From contig NZ_LUTS01000006.1 in assembly GCF_001597735.1 (NCBI RefSeq), positions 175,979 to 239,978 of the forward strand: a stretch of 64,000 nucleotides of DNA, in the 5' to 3' direction. The notes below the pieces were generated by a model, which saw only the letters and a program-made list of their open reading frames with translations, was not told the DNA's origin and made no database searches. The stretch is from Neptuniibacter pectenicola. GTDB lineage: Bacteria; Pseudomonadota; Gammaproteobacteria; Pseudomonadales; Balneatricaceae. The position numbers and the translations under genes are program-made. Of this stretch, positions 7,020 through 16,666 are shown in pieces (position 1 is the stretch's first letter; the number at the start of each line of letters is the position of its first letter).

Positions 7020-9692
7020 ATGAATAATATCAACACTCTGCATGATTATGATGCGGAAGAGATCGCCTTAGAGAATACCGACTGGATAGAGGCTTTAGAC
7101 TATATTCGGCAGGAACAAGGTGAGAATCGTAGCCGTGAGATGTTACGTTTATTGCAAGACCACCTCCTTAAACAGGGGATCAGTTTAGCAGAGGCCACAT
7201 TAAATACGTCTTATCGCAACACCATTTCACCCCATCAGCAGCCCGGCTATCCCGGTGATATTGCTATGGAGCAGCGGATTGAAAATATTATCCGTTGGAA
7301 TGCGATGGCGATGGTGCTTAATGCCAATGAAAATAACACAGGGGTAGGTGGTCATATCGCTACCTATCAATCGGCAGCGACTGCACTTGAGGTGGGTTTT
7401 AATCACTGGTTCCGTAAACGCACAGCGGAGTACGGCGGTGATATTTTGATGGTGCAAGCGCACGCGGCACCGGGTATTTATGCCCGAGGTTATCTTGAAA
7501 ACCGCTTAACCGAGCAGCAGGTGAATAATTTTAGGCGTGAGCTAAAAGAGGGGGGCGGGCTGCCGTCTTATCCTCACCCTCGACGATTACCCGGTTTTTG
7601 GCAATTACCTACGGCGTCAATGGGGCTGTCGACCCCTTCGGCTATCTACCAAGCTCGGTTTATGAAGTACTTAGAAAACCGAGGGTTAAAGCCCGATAAC
7701 GGCGGTAAAGTGTGGTGCTTTATTGGTGATGGCGAATCGGATGAGCCGGAGGTTTTAGGCACGATTAATATGGCCACGCGAGAGGATTTAGATAATCTGG
7801 TCATGGTGGTTAATTGTAATCTTCAGCGTTTAGATGGCCCGGTACGTGGTAACGGTAAAATCATTCAGGAGTTGGAACGTAGCTACCGTGGTGCGGGCTG
7901 GAATGTGATTAAAGTGATCTGGGGGAGTGAGTGGGATGAGCTTTTCTCCCGTGACCGTGATGGCTTGCTTCAAGCGCGAATGGATCGGGCAGTTGATGGT
8001 GATTACCAGTTTTACACGGTTTCCGATGGGCCGACGGTACGGGCACATTGGACCGATGGTGATGAGCGTTTAGCCGCATTGATGAAAACCTTAAATGATG
8101 ACGAGATCCGCGTTATTCGTCGAGGAGGGCATGACCGTAAAAAACTCAACGCTGCATTTGAGCGGGCGAGTGAAAGTGTCGGTAAGCCTACAGTTATTTT
8201 GATAAAGACCGTTAAAGGTGAGGGGATGGGCGCGTCCGCCGAAGGGCAAAATACGGCGCACCAAAAGAAACAGTTGAGTGCAGATGAGCGTATCGCTATT
8301 GGTAAACGGTTTGCGATTCCACTCACTGATGAGCAGATGGCAAACGCGACCCTCTATAAGCCCGAAGAGAACAGCCCAGAAGCGCTGTATCTACATCAGC
8401 ATCGACAAGCATTGGGCGGTTACTTACCTGCACGGGAGGTGACTTGCCCGCCGTTGATCGCGCCGCCGCTGAGTTTATTCAGCGCCGCATTAAAAGGGAG
8501 TGAACGACAGCAATCAACCACGATGGCATTTGTGCGTATGTTGGCGACACTGCTTAAAGATAAAGAGATTGGCCGTTATATTGTTCCGATTGTGCCTGAT
8601 GAGGCGCGAACGTTTGGTATGGAGTCCTTGTTTAAGCAGTTTGGTATCTACTCCAGTGAGGGGCAAAAATATAAACCGGTAGATGCCAGTTCATTGCTGC
8701 CCTATAAAGAAGCAAAGGATGGTCAGTTATTACAAGAGGGTATCTGTGAAGCCGGTGCTATGGCCTCGTTCTTAGCGGCAGGCACCGCCTATGCTAATTT
8801 TGCTGTACCCATGATACCGTTTTATATCTTCTACTCTATCTTTGGCTTTCAGCGAGTCGGTGACATGATATGGAGCTGTGCTGATGCTATGGCAAAAGGT
8901 TTTCTTATTGGCGGTACAGCCGGTCGTACAACGTTAAATGGTGAAGGGTTGCAGCATCAAGATGGGCACTCCCATGTGGTTGCGGCGACGGTCCCTAATA
9001 TGCGCAGTTATGATCCAGCGTTTGCGTATGAGTTAGCGGTTATTGTGCGTGATGGCATTGAGCGTATGTACCAAAATGGCGAAAACATCTTTTATTATTT
9101 GACCTTGTATAACCAGAACTATGCTATGCCGCCGATGCCTGAAGGCGTGGAAGAGGGGATCATCAATGGGATGTACCGTTATCAGTCCAGTGACTTAGCC
9201 GGACATAAGGTGCATCTGTTAGGTAGTGGTAGTTTGATGCAGGAGGTGTTGCAGGCTGCGGATATATTGCAGGGCTTTGATTGTAGTGTCGATATTTGGA
9301 GCGTGACCAGCTATAACGAGTTGTTGCGTCAGGCTCAGCAGACGGAGCGCCAGAACATGTTGACGCCAGAGACACCGAGTCAAAATTATATTGAGCAGCT
9401 GATGGGGAATGAAAACGGTGTCGTGGTTGCGTGCAGTGACTATATGAAATCACTCCCGATGGGCATTTCGAGTTGGTTTACCCAGCCATTTATTGCGTTA
9501 GGGACGGATGGTTTTGGCCTGAGTGAGACGCGGGATGATCTGCGTAACCACTTTGAAGTCGATGCCCGTTATATCGCTTGGGCTGCGCTGACGCGGTTGT
9601 ATCGCGAGGGGGCGTTAGGTTTGGATACATTGCAACGCGCACGGTTGGAACTCAATATTCCAGAATCGAAAACAAACCCCGCTTCGTTGTGA
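7020..9692 (+). CDS. aceE: Homodimeric pyruvate dehydrogenase-type E1 (AceE/MdeB-like)
   Basis: 890 aa, the usual AceE length. Thiamine-diphosphate-dependent 2-oxoacid decarboxylase that acylates the lipoyl domain of an E2 partner. Visible: the start DWIEALDYI typical of AceE, GHIATYQSAA, the ThDP/Mg motif from GDGESDEPE to the downstream Asn (residues about 236-266), and transketolase-like pyrimidine-binding and C-terminal domains. No E2 (aceF) or E3 (lpd) gene follows. The gene is divergent from an Lrp-type regulator rather than PdhR, so it may be the MdeB-type paralogue that uses 2-oxobutyrate or another 2-oxo acid. Symbol given for the family; the true substrate is open. It ends at a hairpin facing the convergent DUF2126 gene. 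Confidence 0.85.
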   Translation: MNNINTLHDYDAEEIALENTDWIEALDYIRQEQGENRSREMLRLLQDHLLKQGISLAEATLNTSYRNTISPHQQPGYPGDIAMEQRIENIIRWNAMAMVLNANENNTGVGGHIATYQSAATALEVGFNHWFRKRTAEYGGDILMVQAHAAPGIYARGYLENRLTEQQVNNFRRELKEGGGLPSYPHPRRLPGFWQLPTASMGLSTPSAIYQARFMKYLENRGLKPDNGGKVWCFIGDGESDEPEVLGTINMATREDLDNLVMVVNCNLQRLDGPVRGNGKIIQELERSYRGAGWNVIKVIWGSEWDELFSRDRDGLLQARMDRAVDGDYQFYTVSDGPTVRAHWTDGDERLAALMKTLNDDEIRVIRRGGHDRKKLNAAFERASESVGKPTVILIKTVKGEGMGASAEGQNTAHQKKQLSADERIAIGKRFAIPLTDEQMANATLYKPEENSPEALYLHQHRQALGGYLPAREVTCPPLIAPPLSLFSAALKGSERQQSTTMAFVRMLATLLKDKEIGRYIVPIVPDEARTFGMESLFKQFGIYSSEGQKYKPVDASSLLPYKEAKDGQLLQEGICEAGAMASFLAAGTAYANFAVPMIPFYIFYSIFGFQRVGDMIWSCADAMAKGFLIGGTAGRTTLNGEGLQHQDGHSHVVAATVPNMRSYDPAFAYELAVIVRDGIERMYQNGENIFYYLTLYNQNYAMPPMPEGVEEGIINGMYRYQSSDLAGHKVHLLGSGSLMQEVLQAADILQGFDCSVDIWSVTSYNELLRQAQQTERQNMLTPETPSQNYIEQLMGNENGVVVACSDYMKSLPMGISSWFTQPFIALGTDGFGLSETRDDLRNHFEVDARYIAWAALTRLYREGALGLDTLQRARLELNIPESKTNPASL

Positions 9693-9697
9693 GAATG

Positions 9698-9737
9698 ATG
9701 CCCTAACCACAGCTCAACGGAGGTGTGATTAGGGCAT
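9698..9737. terminator. Hairpin between convergent genes
   Basis: ATGCCCTAA (9698-9706) pairs with TTAGGGCAT (9729-9737), with an inner CACA/TGTG extension. It lacks a clear T-tract on either side, so intrinsic termination is uncertain. Confidence 0.45.
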
Positions 9738-9757
9738 ACTAAGCGTTACTGCCGCTG

Positions 9758-12700
9758 TTAGGTCGGTGAGTAACGCCCTGGATCGACACACCTTAAATCA
9801 AGGGTATATGGGTATTCTTTCGTGAAGACCTCATCCCCTATAGGTGCAGGTTTTGGTTTAGAGTGATCTGGACCAAATTCACGTACCACTTGAGCACCGG
9901 TTGTGCCTGTAATGCTACCCGGCGTATGACCAAACTCATCGTATCGGTTTACACGACGTGATTCGGCCTCATGGCTGTTAATTGGATAGGTATCATAGCT
10001 TAACCCGCCTTTGTGGCTGACATGATAGACGCAACCACCCACACTGTGGCCGTTCCATGTATCAATTAAGTCAAAGGTTAGGGGGGCATGTACACCAATT
10101 GTTGGATGTAGCGCAGAAGGTGGCTGCCACGCTCTGTATCTTACACCAGCAACATATTCACCATTGCGTCCAGTATTGTGCAGTGGCACGCGATGACCGT
10201 TGCAGGTTAGGGCATAACGACTCTCATCTAGGCCGGTTAGTTTAACCTGTAAACGTTCCACCGATGAATCTACATAACGGGATGTGCCAAAGCTACTGAT
10301 CTCTTCACCGAGTACATGCCAAGGTTCAATCGCCCAGCGTAGTTCCAGTGCGACGTTATCGATCTGTACACGGCCATAATGGGGGTAACGGAACTCTTCA
10401 AACGGTGCCAGCCAATCCAGTTGGAAAGGTAGACCATGGGCTTGTAGGTCGTTCACAACATCTTTTAGATCGGACCATGCAAAGTGTGGCAGCATGAACT
10501 TATCATGTAGTCCTGTGCCCCAACGGGCGAGTGGCTTGTGGTAAGGCTCATCCCAAAAACGAGCAATTAGGCTTCGAATCAAGAGTGCCTGAACTAAAGC
10601 CATTCGTGAATGAGGGGGCATTTCAAAACCGCGGAACTCAAGAATACCTTGACGACCGCTAGCAGTGCCCGGGGCATAAAGTTTATCGATACAGAACTCT
10701 GCGCGATGGGTGTTACCCGTCATATCGACAAGGAGGTTGCGTAGGATTCTATCCACTAACCAAGGTTGATCAATAATACCTTCAGGCATCTGATTAAACG
10801 CAATCTCCAGCTCATAAAGCATCTCATCTCGTGCTTCATCAACGCGGGGTGCTTGGCTTGTCGGTCCAATGAACATACCAGAGAAAACATAAGAGAGTCC
10901 CGGGTGGTGCTGCCAGTAGGTGACAATACTACGCAGTAGATCGGGTCTGCGAAGTAGAGGACTATCGGCTGGAGTGTTACCCCCAATCGTAATATGGTTA
11001 CCGCCACCTGTACCTGTATGGCGTCCATCAAGCATGAACTTTTCAGTTCCTAGACGGCATTCATGGGCGGCTTGATAAAGGCGTGTTGTATTATCGACTA
11101 GCTCTTCCCAGCTGTAAGCGGGGTGAATGTTGACCTCAATAACACCCGGATCAGGCGTTACTAATAGTTTTTTCAAGCGTTGATCTTTAGGCGGTTCATA
11201 GCCTTCAAGAACAACCGGTATACCTAGCTCCTCTGCTGTTTTCTCAATACTCGAAATAAGCAGAATATAGTGCTCAAGATAGGAGACCGGAGGCATAAAG
11301 AGATACAGTTTTCCGTTGCGAGGCTCAATACACAGTGCGGTTCTAATGACTTCCGTTTGCGATGTTTTGCTCAAATGAGTTGGGCGAGGAGGTGCCACTT
11401 GCTCAATGATGTCCGCCTGACCATCTCGGGTAGGAAGTGGACGAACTAATTCGAACGGATCAGCTTCCGGTTGTACTTTCTGTTCAGTTTCAGCTTGGTC
11501 TGGCAGTGAATCAAGCGGTAATCTAAACCCTAGAGGTGAATCACCGGGTATTAAGACAATTTGATCACGGCGCATAGGCCATAGGCTAGAGCGCCAGCCT
11601 GAATTAAAGTAATCCCATTCCAGCGGTAAAATAAAGCCCGTTGCTTTGCTTAAGCCACGTTGCATCAGTTGAGCAATACGTTTGCGTTCTAAATCGCCGT
11701 CAAAATCTCCTTTGACAGGATCTATATTATTGGGCAAGTTTTGCTCTTTCCATAGATAGTAGATTGCATCTTCATAGGCGGGTTGCATGAACTGGTCTTG
11801 CAACTTTAAATTGCTACATAGTTGTTCAAAGAAGCGTTCTGCTGTGTCTAAGTCATGCCCATAATCTTTATCTACACGTGCGAGTAAGGAAGGGTCATGC
11901 CATAAAGGTTCACCATCTTCTCGCCAGAAGCAGCCTAATGCCCAGCGAGGGATCTCTTCGCCGGGATACCATTTACCTTGCCCATAATGTAATAGTCCAC
12001 CAGGAGCGTACTCCTCACGTAGACGTAACAGCAGGCTTTTAGCTAAGCTGAGTTTGTCCTCACCTAGGGCCTCAGTATTCCACTGTGGCGATTCCATATC
12101 GTCAACTGAGACAAAGGTCGGCTCGCCGCCCATGGTTAAGCGGACATCTTGTTCAGTTAGCTGTTCGTCCACTGCGTGGCCGAGCTGCATAATATCTTGC
12201 CACTGCTCATCACTGTAAGGTTTTGTGACGCGAGGGTCTTCGACAATACGGGTGACTGAGTTTTCAAATTCAAACTCCACTTCGCATTTGCTTGTCGCGC
12301 CGGTAACGGGTGCGGCAGAGACGGGATCTGGCGTACAGGCGAGTGGAATATGGCCTTCGCCTGCAAATAGACCGGAGGTTGGGTCTAAACCGATCCAACC
12401 TGCTCCGGGTATGTAAACTTCACACCATGCATGTAGGTCAGTGAAATCTTCTTCGGCACCGGCGGGGCCATCAAGGGGTTTAACATCAGGTTTAAGCTGA
12501 ACAAGATAACCCGATGTAAAACGTGCGGCCAAGCCGATTTTACGTAGCACTTGTACCATTAACCAAGCGGTATCACGGCAAGAACCTTTCTTTTTCGTTA
12601 AGGTTTCTTCGCAGGTTTGAACCCCCGGTTCCATTCGGATGCCGTAATCAATCTCTTTTTCTAGGCTTTGGTTAAGGGCAACAAGGAAGTCATTAATAGG

Positions 12701-13117
12701 GGTCGGTTCTAAACTTATGTTAGCGACCCACTCATCTAAGAGTGGACCTTCTTCTGTGCATTCACGGTAAGGCTTCAGCTCCTTTTTAAGTTGTTTGTCG
12801 TACTTAAAAGGAAAGTCGGTCGCGTACTCTTCAACAAAGAAATCAAAAGGGTTGATCACTGTCATGTCGGCAATGACTTCAACTTCAATGCTAAATTCAT
12901 CAGCTTTTTCTGGAAAGACGATACGCGCTTGGTAGTTACCAAAAGGGTCTTGTTGCCAGTTAAGAAAGTGATTCTCTGGTTCAATCTTAAGTGTATAGCC
13001 GTGAATATGTGTGCGGGAGTGCGGTGCTGGCCGCAAACGTAGAACATGAGGGAACAGCTTTACTCTGCGATCAAACTTATATTTGGTCTTATGGTTTAAG
13101 GCTACCCGAATTGCCAT
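9758..13117 (-). CDS. Transglutaminase-like / DUF2126 fusion protein
   Basis: 1119 aa, typical for the transglutaminase plus DUF2126 family. Domains: bacterial transglutaminase N-terminal beta domain (about 1-90), papain-like transglutaminase core with Cys in KKGSCRDTAW (about residue 179), His in DLHAWCEVY (about 230) and Asp in GLDPTSG (about 243), then DUF2126 for the remaining about 800 residues. DUF2126 is rich in His and acidic clusters, for example GRHTGTGGGNHITIGG. Comparative genomics by others links these proteins with circularly permuted ATP-grasp and alpha-E proteins as a predicted peptide-ligase/peptidase system. Those partners lie 33 kb away here (46.3-52.3 kb). The molecular function is not known. 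Monocistronic. Confidence 0.85.
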   Translation of the reverse strand: MAIRVALNHKTKYKFDRRVKLFPHVLRLRPAPHSRTHIHGYTLKIEPENHFLNWQQDPFGNYQARIVFPEKADEFSIEVEVIADMTVINPFDFFVEEYATDFPFKYDKQLKKELKPYRECTEEGPLLDEWVANISLEPTPINDFLVALNQSLEKEIDYGIRMEPGVQTCEETLTKKKGSCRDTAWLMVQVLRKIGLAARFTSGYLVQLKPDVKPLDGPAGAEEDFTDLHAWCEVYIPGAGWIGLDPTSGLFAGEGHIPLACTPDPVSAAPVTGATSKCEVEFEFENSVTRIVEDPRVTKPYSDEQWQDIMQLGHAVDEQLTEQDVRLTMGGEPTFVSVDDMESPQWNTEALGEDKLSLAKSLLLRLREEYAPGGLLHYGQGKWYPGEEIPRWALGCFWREDGEPLWHDPSLLARVDKDYGHDLDTAERFFEQLCSNLKLQDQFMQPAYEDAIYYLWKEQNLPNNIDPVKGDFDGDLERKRIAQLMQRGLSKATGFILPLEWDYFNSGWRSSLWPMRRDQIVLIPGDSPLGFRLPLDSLPDQAETEQKVQPEADPFELVRPLPTRDGQADIIEQVAPPRPTHLSKTSQTEVIRTALCIEPRNGKLYLFMPPVSYLEHYILLISSIEKTAEELGIPVVLEGYEPPKDQRLKKLLVTPDPGVIEVNIHPAYSWEELVDNTTRLYQAAHECRLGTEKFMLDGRHTGTGGGNHITIGGNTPADSPLLRRPDLLRSIVTYWQHHPGLSYVFSGMFIGPTSQAPRVDEARDEMLYELEIAFNQMPEGIIDQPWLVDRILRNLLVDMTGNTHRAEFCIDKLYAPGTASGRQGILEFRGFEMPPHSRMALVQALLIRSLIARFWDEPYHKPLARWGTGLHDKFMLPHFAWSDLKDVVNDLQAHGLPFQLDWLAPFEEFRYPHYGRVQIDNVALELRWAIEPWHVLGEEISSFGTSRYVDSSVERLQVKLTGLDESRYALTCNGHRVPLHNTGRNGEYVAGVRYRAWQPPSALHPTIGVHAPLTFDLIDTWNGHSVGGCVYHVSHKGGLSYDTYPINSHEAESRRVNRYDEFGHTPGSITGTTGAQVVREFGPDHSKPKPAPIGDEVFTKEYPYTLDLRCVDPGRYSPT

Positions 13118-13497
13118 TCCTTAATGCTCCTAAACTAAACGTACATTACTAAGTCATTAGCTTAACGGGCTTAAATGAAGAACACGTTGCCCTGCTTTTG
13201 ACTTGCTGGGTTGTATTGACGATACCGTTTACAGTGGGTGACATACTCTCTTGGTTATTAAAACGTAGTTTTATTGCAAACTTGCGGTGCCTCGAGGCTT
13301 CGTCTTTAATCAGTGATAAAGCAAAAATTAAGCCAGTTAAGTGGCTGCTATTTATAAGTCGGCTCACTGACGCATAAAGTAGCGATACTTAGGACTCGAT
13401 AAAATCTACCTTAAACGCAGCGCAGGCTGCTCTAAGCATAGAACGAAACAGCGGCATTTTCCGCTGTATCGCTCTTTTTATTCATGCAAGGGCGGGG
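13118..13497. other. Intergenic region with a weak hairpin
   Basis: 380 bases between two minus-strand genes. The hairpin ACAGCGG/CCGCTGT (13448-13467) lies just after the XRE gene stop and may terminate it, though the following T-run is short on the minus strand. No ORF here has a credible start or composition. Confidence 0.45.
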
Positions 13498-14091
13498 TTA
13501 GTCGTCGGCGTAATTAATGATTGAAAGAAGTTGAATCGGAACTTCCACCAGCTTTTCTGGGCCGTGAGGGATTTCAGCATCGAAGGTTAAGCTGTCTCCG
13601 GCCTCCATTTCATAGAGGTGGTTGCCGTGGCGATAGACTAATTTACCACTCACTAAGTAGATAAACTCTTCTCCAGGGTGGGAGAAGGTAGGGAATATCT
13701 CCGAAAGATCGTCCATTGTTATCATAAAAGGTTCAAAGGCGGTTTTTCCGCCCCTTTTATAGGTCAGCAGCTGGTAGGTGTGGCCTTTTTCCGTTCCGCG
13801 TCGGACCACTTCGAGGCCCGATCCCGCTTTAGTAAATTGCGCGCCGCCATCGGGTCTATCAAAGTCGTTAAACAGCTTAGAGATAGAAAGGCCGATGGCA
13901 GAGCAGAGTTTATTCAGGGTTTCTAAGCTGGTCGATACCTGTGCGTTTTCAATTTTACTGACCATGCCTTGGCTAATACCGGAAATGCGTGCGACATCGA
14001 CTAATTTAAGGCCTTCATCTAAGCGCGCTTTCTTAACTTTCATACCTATATATTGGTCCAGATCGAATTGGGTGCCTCTAGGATCTGTCAT
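13498..14091 (-). CDS. XRE-cupin transcriptional regulator
   Basis: 197 aa. An N-terminal XRE/Cro-type HTH (residues about 15-70; LVDVARISGISQGMVSKIEN) joins a C-terminal RmlC-like cupin (about 105-192; FSHPGEEFIYLVSGKLVYRHG). The cupin of such regulators usually senses a small effector. The gene is divergent from gmaS, the first gene of the N-methylglutamate operon, across a 278-bp region carrying a sigma-54 promoter and palindromes. By position it is the prime candidate for pathway-specific control of gmaS-mgs-mgd, with (methyl)amine, gamma-glutamylmethylamide or N-methylglutamate as possible effectors. This is inferred from context only. Confidence 0.9.
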   Translation of the reverse strand: MTDPRGTQFDLDQYIGMKVKKARLDEGLKLVDVARISGISQGMVSKIENAQVSTSLETLNKLCSAIGLSISKLFNDFDRPDGGAQFTKAGSGLEVVRRGTEKGHTYQLLTYKRGGKTAFEPFMITMDDLSEIFPTFSHPGEEFIYLVSGKLVYRHGNHLYEMEAGDSLTFDAEIPHGPEKLVEVPIQLLSIINYADD

Positions 14092-14239
14092 AAATATTGC
14101 TCCATTCTGGTGCCTTGTGCTGCATAAGTGCGCGTTTTTGTTCGTGTTCGATTTTATTCATTTTAGTTGCTTAATATTCCCACAAAGAATTTTTTTTTAC
14201 TAGATCCTTATAAATCAACAAGTTATCCCTTTGAGAAAT

Positions 14240-14317
14240 AAATATTCTTATTGGGAAAGTCATTGGCACGCATCATGCTTTCCTGTCGGGTAAATAAATT
14301 TACTAAAAAGAATATTT
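14240..14317. promoter_or_regulatory. 10-bp inverted repeats flanking the gmaS promoter
   Basis: AAATATTCTT (14240-14249) and its exact inverse AAGAATATTT (14308-14317) bracket the sigma-54 promoter. A paired operator or looping site is possible; the binding protein is unknown (the XRE-cupin protein is a candidate). Confidence 0.4.
14263..14280 (+). promoter_or_regulatory. Sigma-54 (RpoN) -24/-12 promoter of gmaS
   Basis: TTGGCACG-CATC-ATGCTTT matches the consensus TGGCACG-N4-TTGCW at all but one position. GG (14265-14266) and GC (14277-14278) have the required 10-bp separation. Expected start of transcription is about 14290, about 80 bp before the gmaS ATG. It implies nitrogen-type control with an enhancer-binding protein that is not encoded in the window. 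Confidence 0.85.
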
Positions 14318-14323
14318 TATTAG

Positions 14324-14335
14324 TAGATGCATCTA
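14324..14335. promoter_or_regulatory. Perfect 12-bp palindrome in the gmaS leader
   Basis: TAGATGCATCTA, between the predicted transcription start and the gmaS start codon; the position suits a repressor site. Confidence 0.4.
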
Positions 14336-14369
14336 TTTAAATGTTAGAGATTAAGCGGAGTGCTCAGTA

Positions 14370-15701
14370 ATGTCTTTAGATATTGATAAGTTTATTAGTG
14401 AAAACAAGATCAACTATATTCTCGCCCAATTTGTTGATATTCACGGTGTAGCCAAAACAAAATCAGTGCCAGCACACTGTTTAATGGACGTTGTTAATAA
14501 AGGTGCTGGTTTCGCTGGTTTTGCTGTGTGGGGTTTGGGCATGGAGCCCCATGGCCCAGACTTTATGGCCCGCGGTGATCTCGACACGCTTTCTATTGTG
14601 CCTTGGCAACCCGGTTATGCACGTATTGTGTGTGATGGTTATGTTAATGATGAGCCTTATATCTATGACAGCCGCGTTGTACTTAAACGACAGCTACAGT
14701 TGCTGACTGATAAAGGGTGGACATTAAATACGGGCCTTGAACCTGAGTTCTCATTGTTTAAACGGGATGAGAAGGGCGGCTTACAAACAGTTGATGACAC
14801 TGACGTGCTTGATAAGCCTTGTTATGACTATAAAGGCCTGTCACGTTCACGTGAGTTCCTTGAAACGTTGGTTGAGTCGTTACAAAAGGTTGATTTTGAT
14901 GTTTATCAGATCGATCACGAAGATGCGAATGGCCAGTTTGAGATTAACTATACCTACGGTGACGCACTGGAATCTGCTGACCGCTTCACATTTGTGCGTA
15001 TGGCGGCGGGAGAGATTGCTAACGATCTTGGAATGATCTGCTCATTTATGCCTAAACCTGCATCCGATCGTACGGGTAACGGTATGCATTTCCATCTGTC
15101 GATTACCGACGATGCCGGTAAAAACCTGTTCAACGATGATAGTGATGTAAACGGTATGGGCTTATCTAAGATGGCTTACCATTTTACTGCCGGTCTGCTT
15201 CATCATGCTAAAGCATTGTGCGCAATTTCAGCGCCGACAGTGAACTCCTATAAACGTTTAGTTGTTGGCGGTTCCGCGTCCGGTGCTACCTGGGCGCCAG
15301 CCTATATTGCATACGGTGATAATAACCGTTCAGCCATGGTGCGTATCCCTTATGGCCGCCTTGAGTTCCGTCTTCCTGACTCCGGTTGTAACCCTTACTT
15401 AGTGCATGCTGCATTGATTGCGGCGGGTTTAGATGGCATTGAACGGGAACTTGATCCAGGTGAACCGAAAAATATCAACTTATATGCATTAACGGCCGAA
15501 GAGCGCGCGGCGGAAGGTATTGAAATACTGCCTCAAAACTTGAACGAAGCCTTAGATGCTTTAGAGGCGGATACCGTATTGACCGAGCGTTTAGGTAAAG
15601 AGGTTGTCGGTGAGTTTTTGAAAATCAAGCGGGCTGAATGGATTGACTATAGTCGCCATGTGTCTGACTGGGAAACTGAGCGTTACGCTGAATTCTTCTA
15701 A
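14370..15701 (+). CDS. gmaS: Gamma-glutamylmethylamide synthetase
   Basis: 443 aa, glutamine-synthetase-fold ligase that joins methylamine to glutamate with ATP, forming gamma-glutamylmethylamide, the first step of the N-methylglutamate (NMG) pathway in the cytoplasm. Visible: a GlnA-like N-terminal beta-grasp ([18 protein letters not shown]), metal and substrate motifs GLEPEFSLF and GNGMHFHLS, and [13 protein letters not shown] near the C-terminus. The identification rests on the operon: it is followed by mgsABC and sarcosine-oxidase-like mgdABCD genes. A plain GlnT-type glutamine synthetase would be the alternative without that context. Preceded by a canonical sigma-54 promoter; divergent from an XRE-cupin regulator. 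Confidence 0.93.
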   Translation: MSLDIDKFISENKINYILAQFVDIHGVAKTKSVPAHCLMDVVNKGAGFAGFAVWGLGMEPHGPDFMARGDLDTLSIVPWQPGYARIVCDGYVNDEPYIYDSRVVLKRQLQLLTDKGWTLNTGLEPEFSLFKRDEKGGLQTVDDTDVLDKPCYDYKGLSRSREFLETLVESLQKVDFDVYQIDHEDANGQFEINYTYGDALESADRFTFVRMAAGEIANDLGMICSFMPKPASDRTGNGMHFHLSITDDAGKNLFNDDSDVNGMGLSKMAYHFTAGLLHHAKALCAISAPTVNSYKRLVVGGSASGATWAPAYIAYGDNNRSAMVRIPYGRLEFRLPDSGCNPYLVHAALIAAGLDGIERELDPGEPKNINLYALTAEERAAEGIEILPQNLNEALDALEADTVLTERLGKEVVGEFLKIKRAEWIDYSRHVSDWETERYAEFF

Positions 15702-15740
15702 TAATTTTATGTGATTGGACAAGATTACGAGGGTTTATAT

Positions 15741-16643
15741 ATGTGTGGAATTGTCGGCCTTTATTTGAAAAACAAGGCATTAGAAAGCCAATTAGGCGCG
15801 CTGTTTACGCCAATGCTGATCGCGATGACGGATCGCGGTCCCGATAGCGCTGGTTTTGCAATTTATGGTGATGAAGTGGCTGATGGTTCGACCAAGCTTA
15901 CGTTAAGACATCCCGATGAAAACTACGACTGGGATTGTTTAGCAAGCGCGATTAAGGATGACCTAGGCGTTACGGTTGAATGGTTTAAAAATAGCAAAGT
16001 TGCCGTGTTTAAAGTGGGTGCTGAAGTCGATGTGGTTCAGCCTTACCTTGCAGAAAACGCCGCAGATATTCTTATTTTAAGTGCGGGCCAATCTATCGAG
16101 ATTCTTAAAGAGGTGGGGCTGCCAAAAAATATTGCTGAGACATTTAACTTAGCCAGCATGAAAGGTAGCCACATTATTGGGCACACCCGTATGGCGACTG
16201 AGTCAGCCGTTACGATGGAAGGCAGCCACCCGTTTTCGACGGGACAGGATTTGTGCTTAGTGCATAACGGTTCGCTTTCAAACCATAACCGGTTACGTGA
16301 AGAGCTAAAACGAGAAGGCGTTACCTTCCAAACTGAGAACGATTCAGAAGTGGCCGCGGGTTACTTGACTAACCGATTACGTAAAGGCGACACGCTCAAT
16401 GAGGCGTTGACCAACGCCCTGAAAGACTTGGATGGATTTTTCACTTTTACCATCGGTACACGTGATGGTTTTGCCGTAGTACGTGACCCTATCGCTTGTA
16501 AGCCTGCGGTTATGGCTGAAACGGATGATTATGTTGCCATGGCGTCAGAGTATCAGGCGTTAACAACCTTGCCTGGTATTGAGAATGCCAAGGTGTGGGA
16601 ACCTGAGCCTGAAACAATTTATGTTTGGGAACGTGATCAGTAA
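15741..16643 (+). CDS. mgsA: N-methylglutamate synthase subunit A (class II amidotransferase domain)
   Basis: 300 aa, Ntn-type glutamine amidotransferase (GlxB/PurF-like). I start it at ATG 15741 because class II amidotransferases need Cys immediately after the initiator Met (MCGIVGLY), and GAGGG lies just upstream; the in-frame ATG 30 bases earlier would bury that Cys. Other motifs: TDRGPDSAG, IGHTRMATES and LVHNGSLSNH. In NMG synthase this subunit is thought to act on gamma-glutamylmethylamide in place of glutamine, releasing methylamine to the synthase core. Part of the gmaS-mgsABC run, 39 bp after gmaS. Confidence 0.92.
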   Translation: MCGIVGLYLKNKALESQLGALFTPMLIAMTDRGPDSAGFAIYGDEVADGSTKLTLRHPDENYDWDCLASAIKDDLGVTVEWFKNSKVAVFKVGAEVDVVQPYLAENAADILILSAGQSIEILKEVGLPKNIAETFNLASMKGSHIIGHTRMATESAVTMEGSHPFSTGQDLCLVHNGSLSNHNRLREELKREGVTFQTENDSEVAAGYLTNRLRKGDTLNEALTNALKDLDGFFTFTIGTRDGFAVVRDPIACKPAVMAETDDYVAMASEYQALTTLPGIENAKVWEPEPETIYVWERDQ

Positions 16644-16666
16644 GTGTGGAATTAAGGAATATAACG

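Noticed and set aside
13149..13367. Possible 72-aa minus-strand gene between the DUF2126 and XRE genes
   Set aside because: No ribosome site, no recognisable features and composition like non-coding DNA.
14370..15701. Ordinary glutamine synthetase
   Set aside because: Operon context with mgsABC and mgd genes points to GmaS; an enzyme assay would be decisive.
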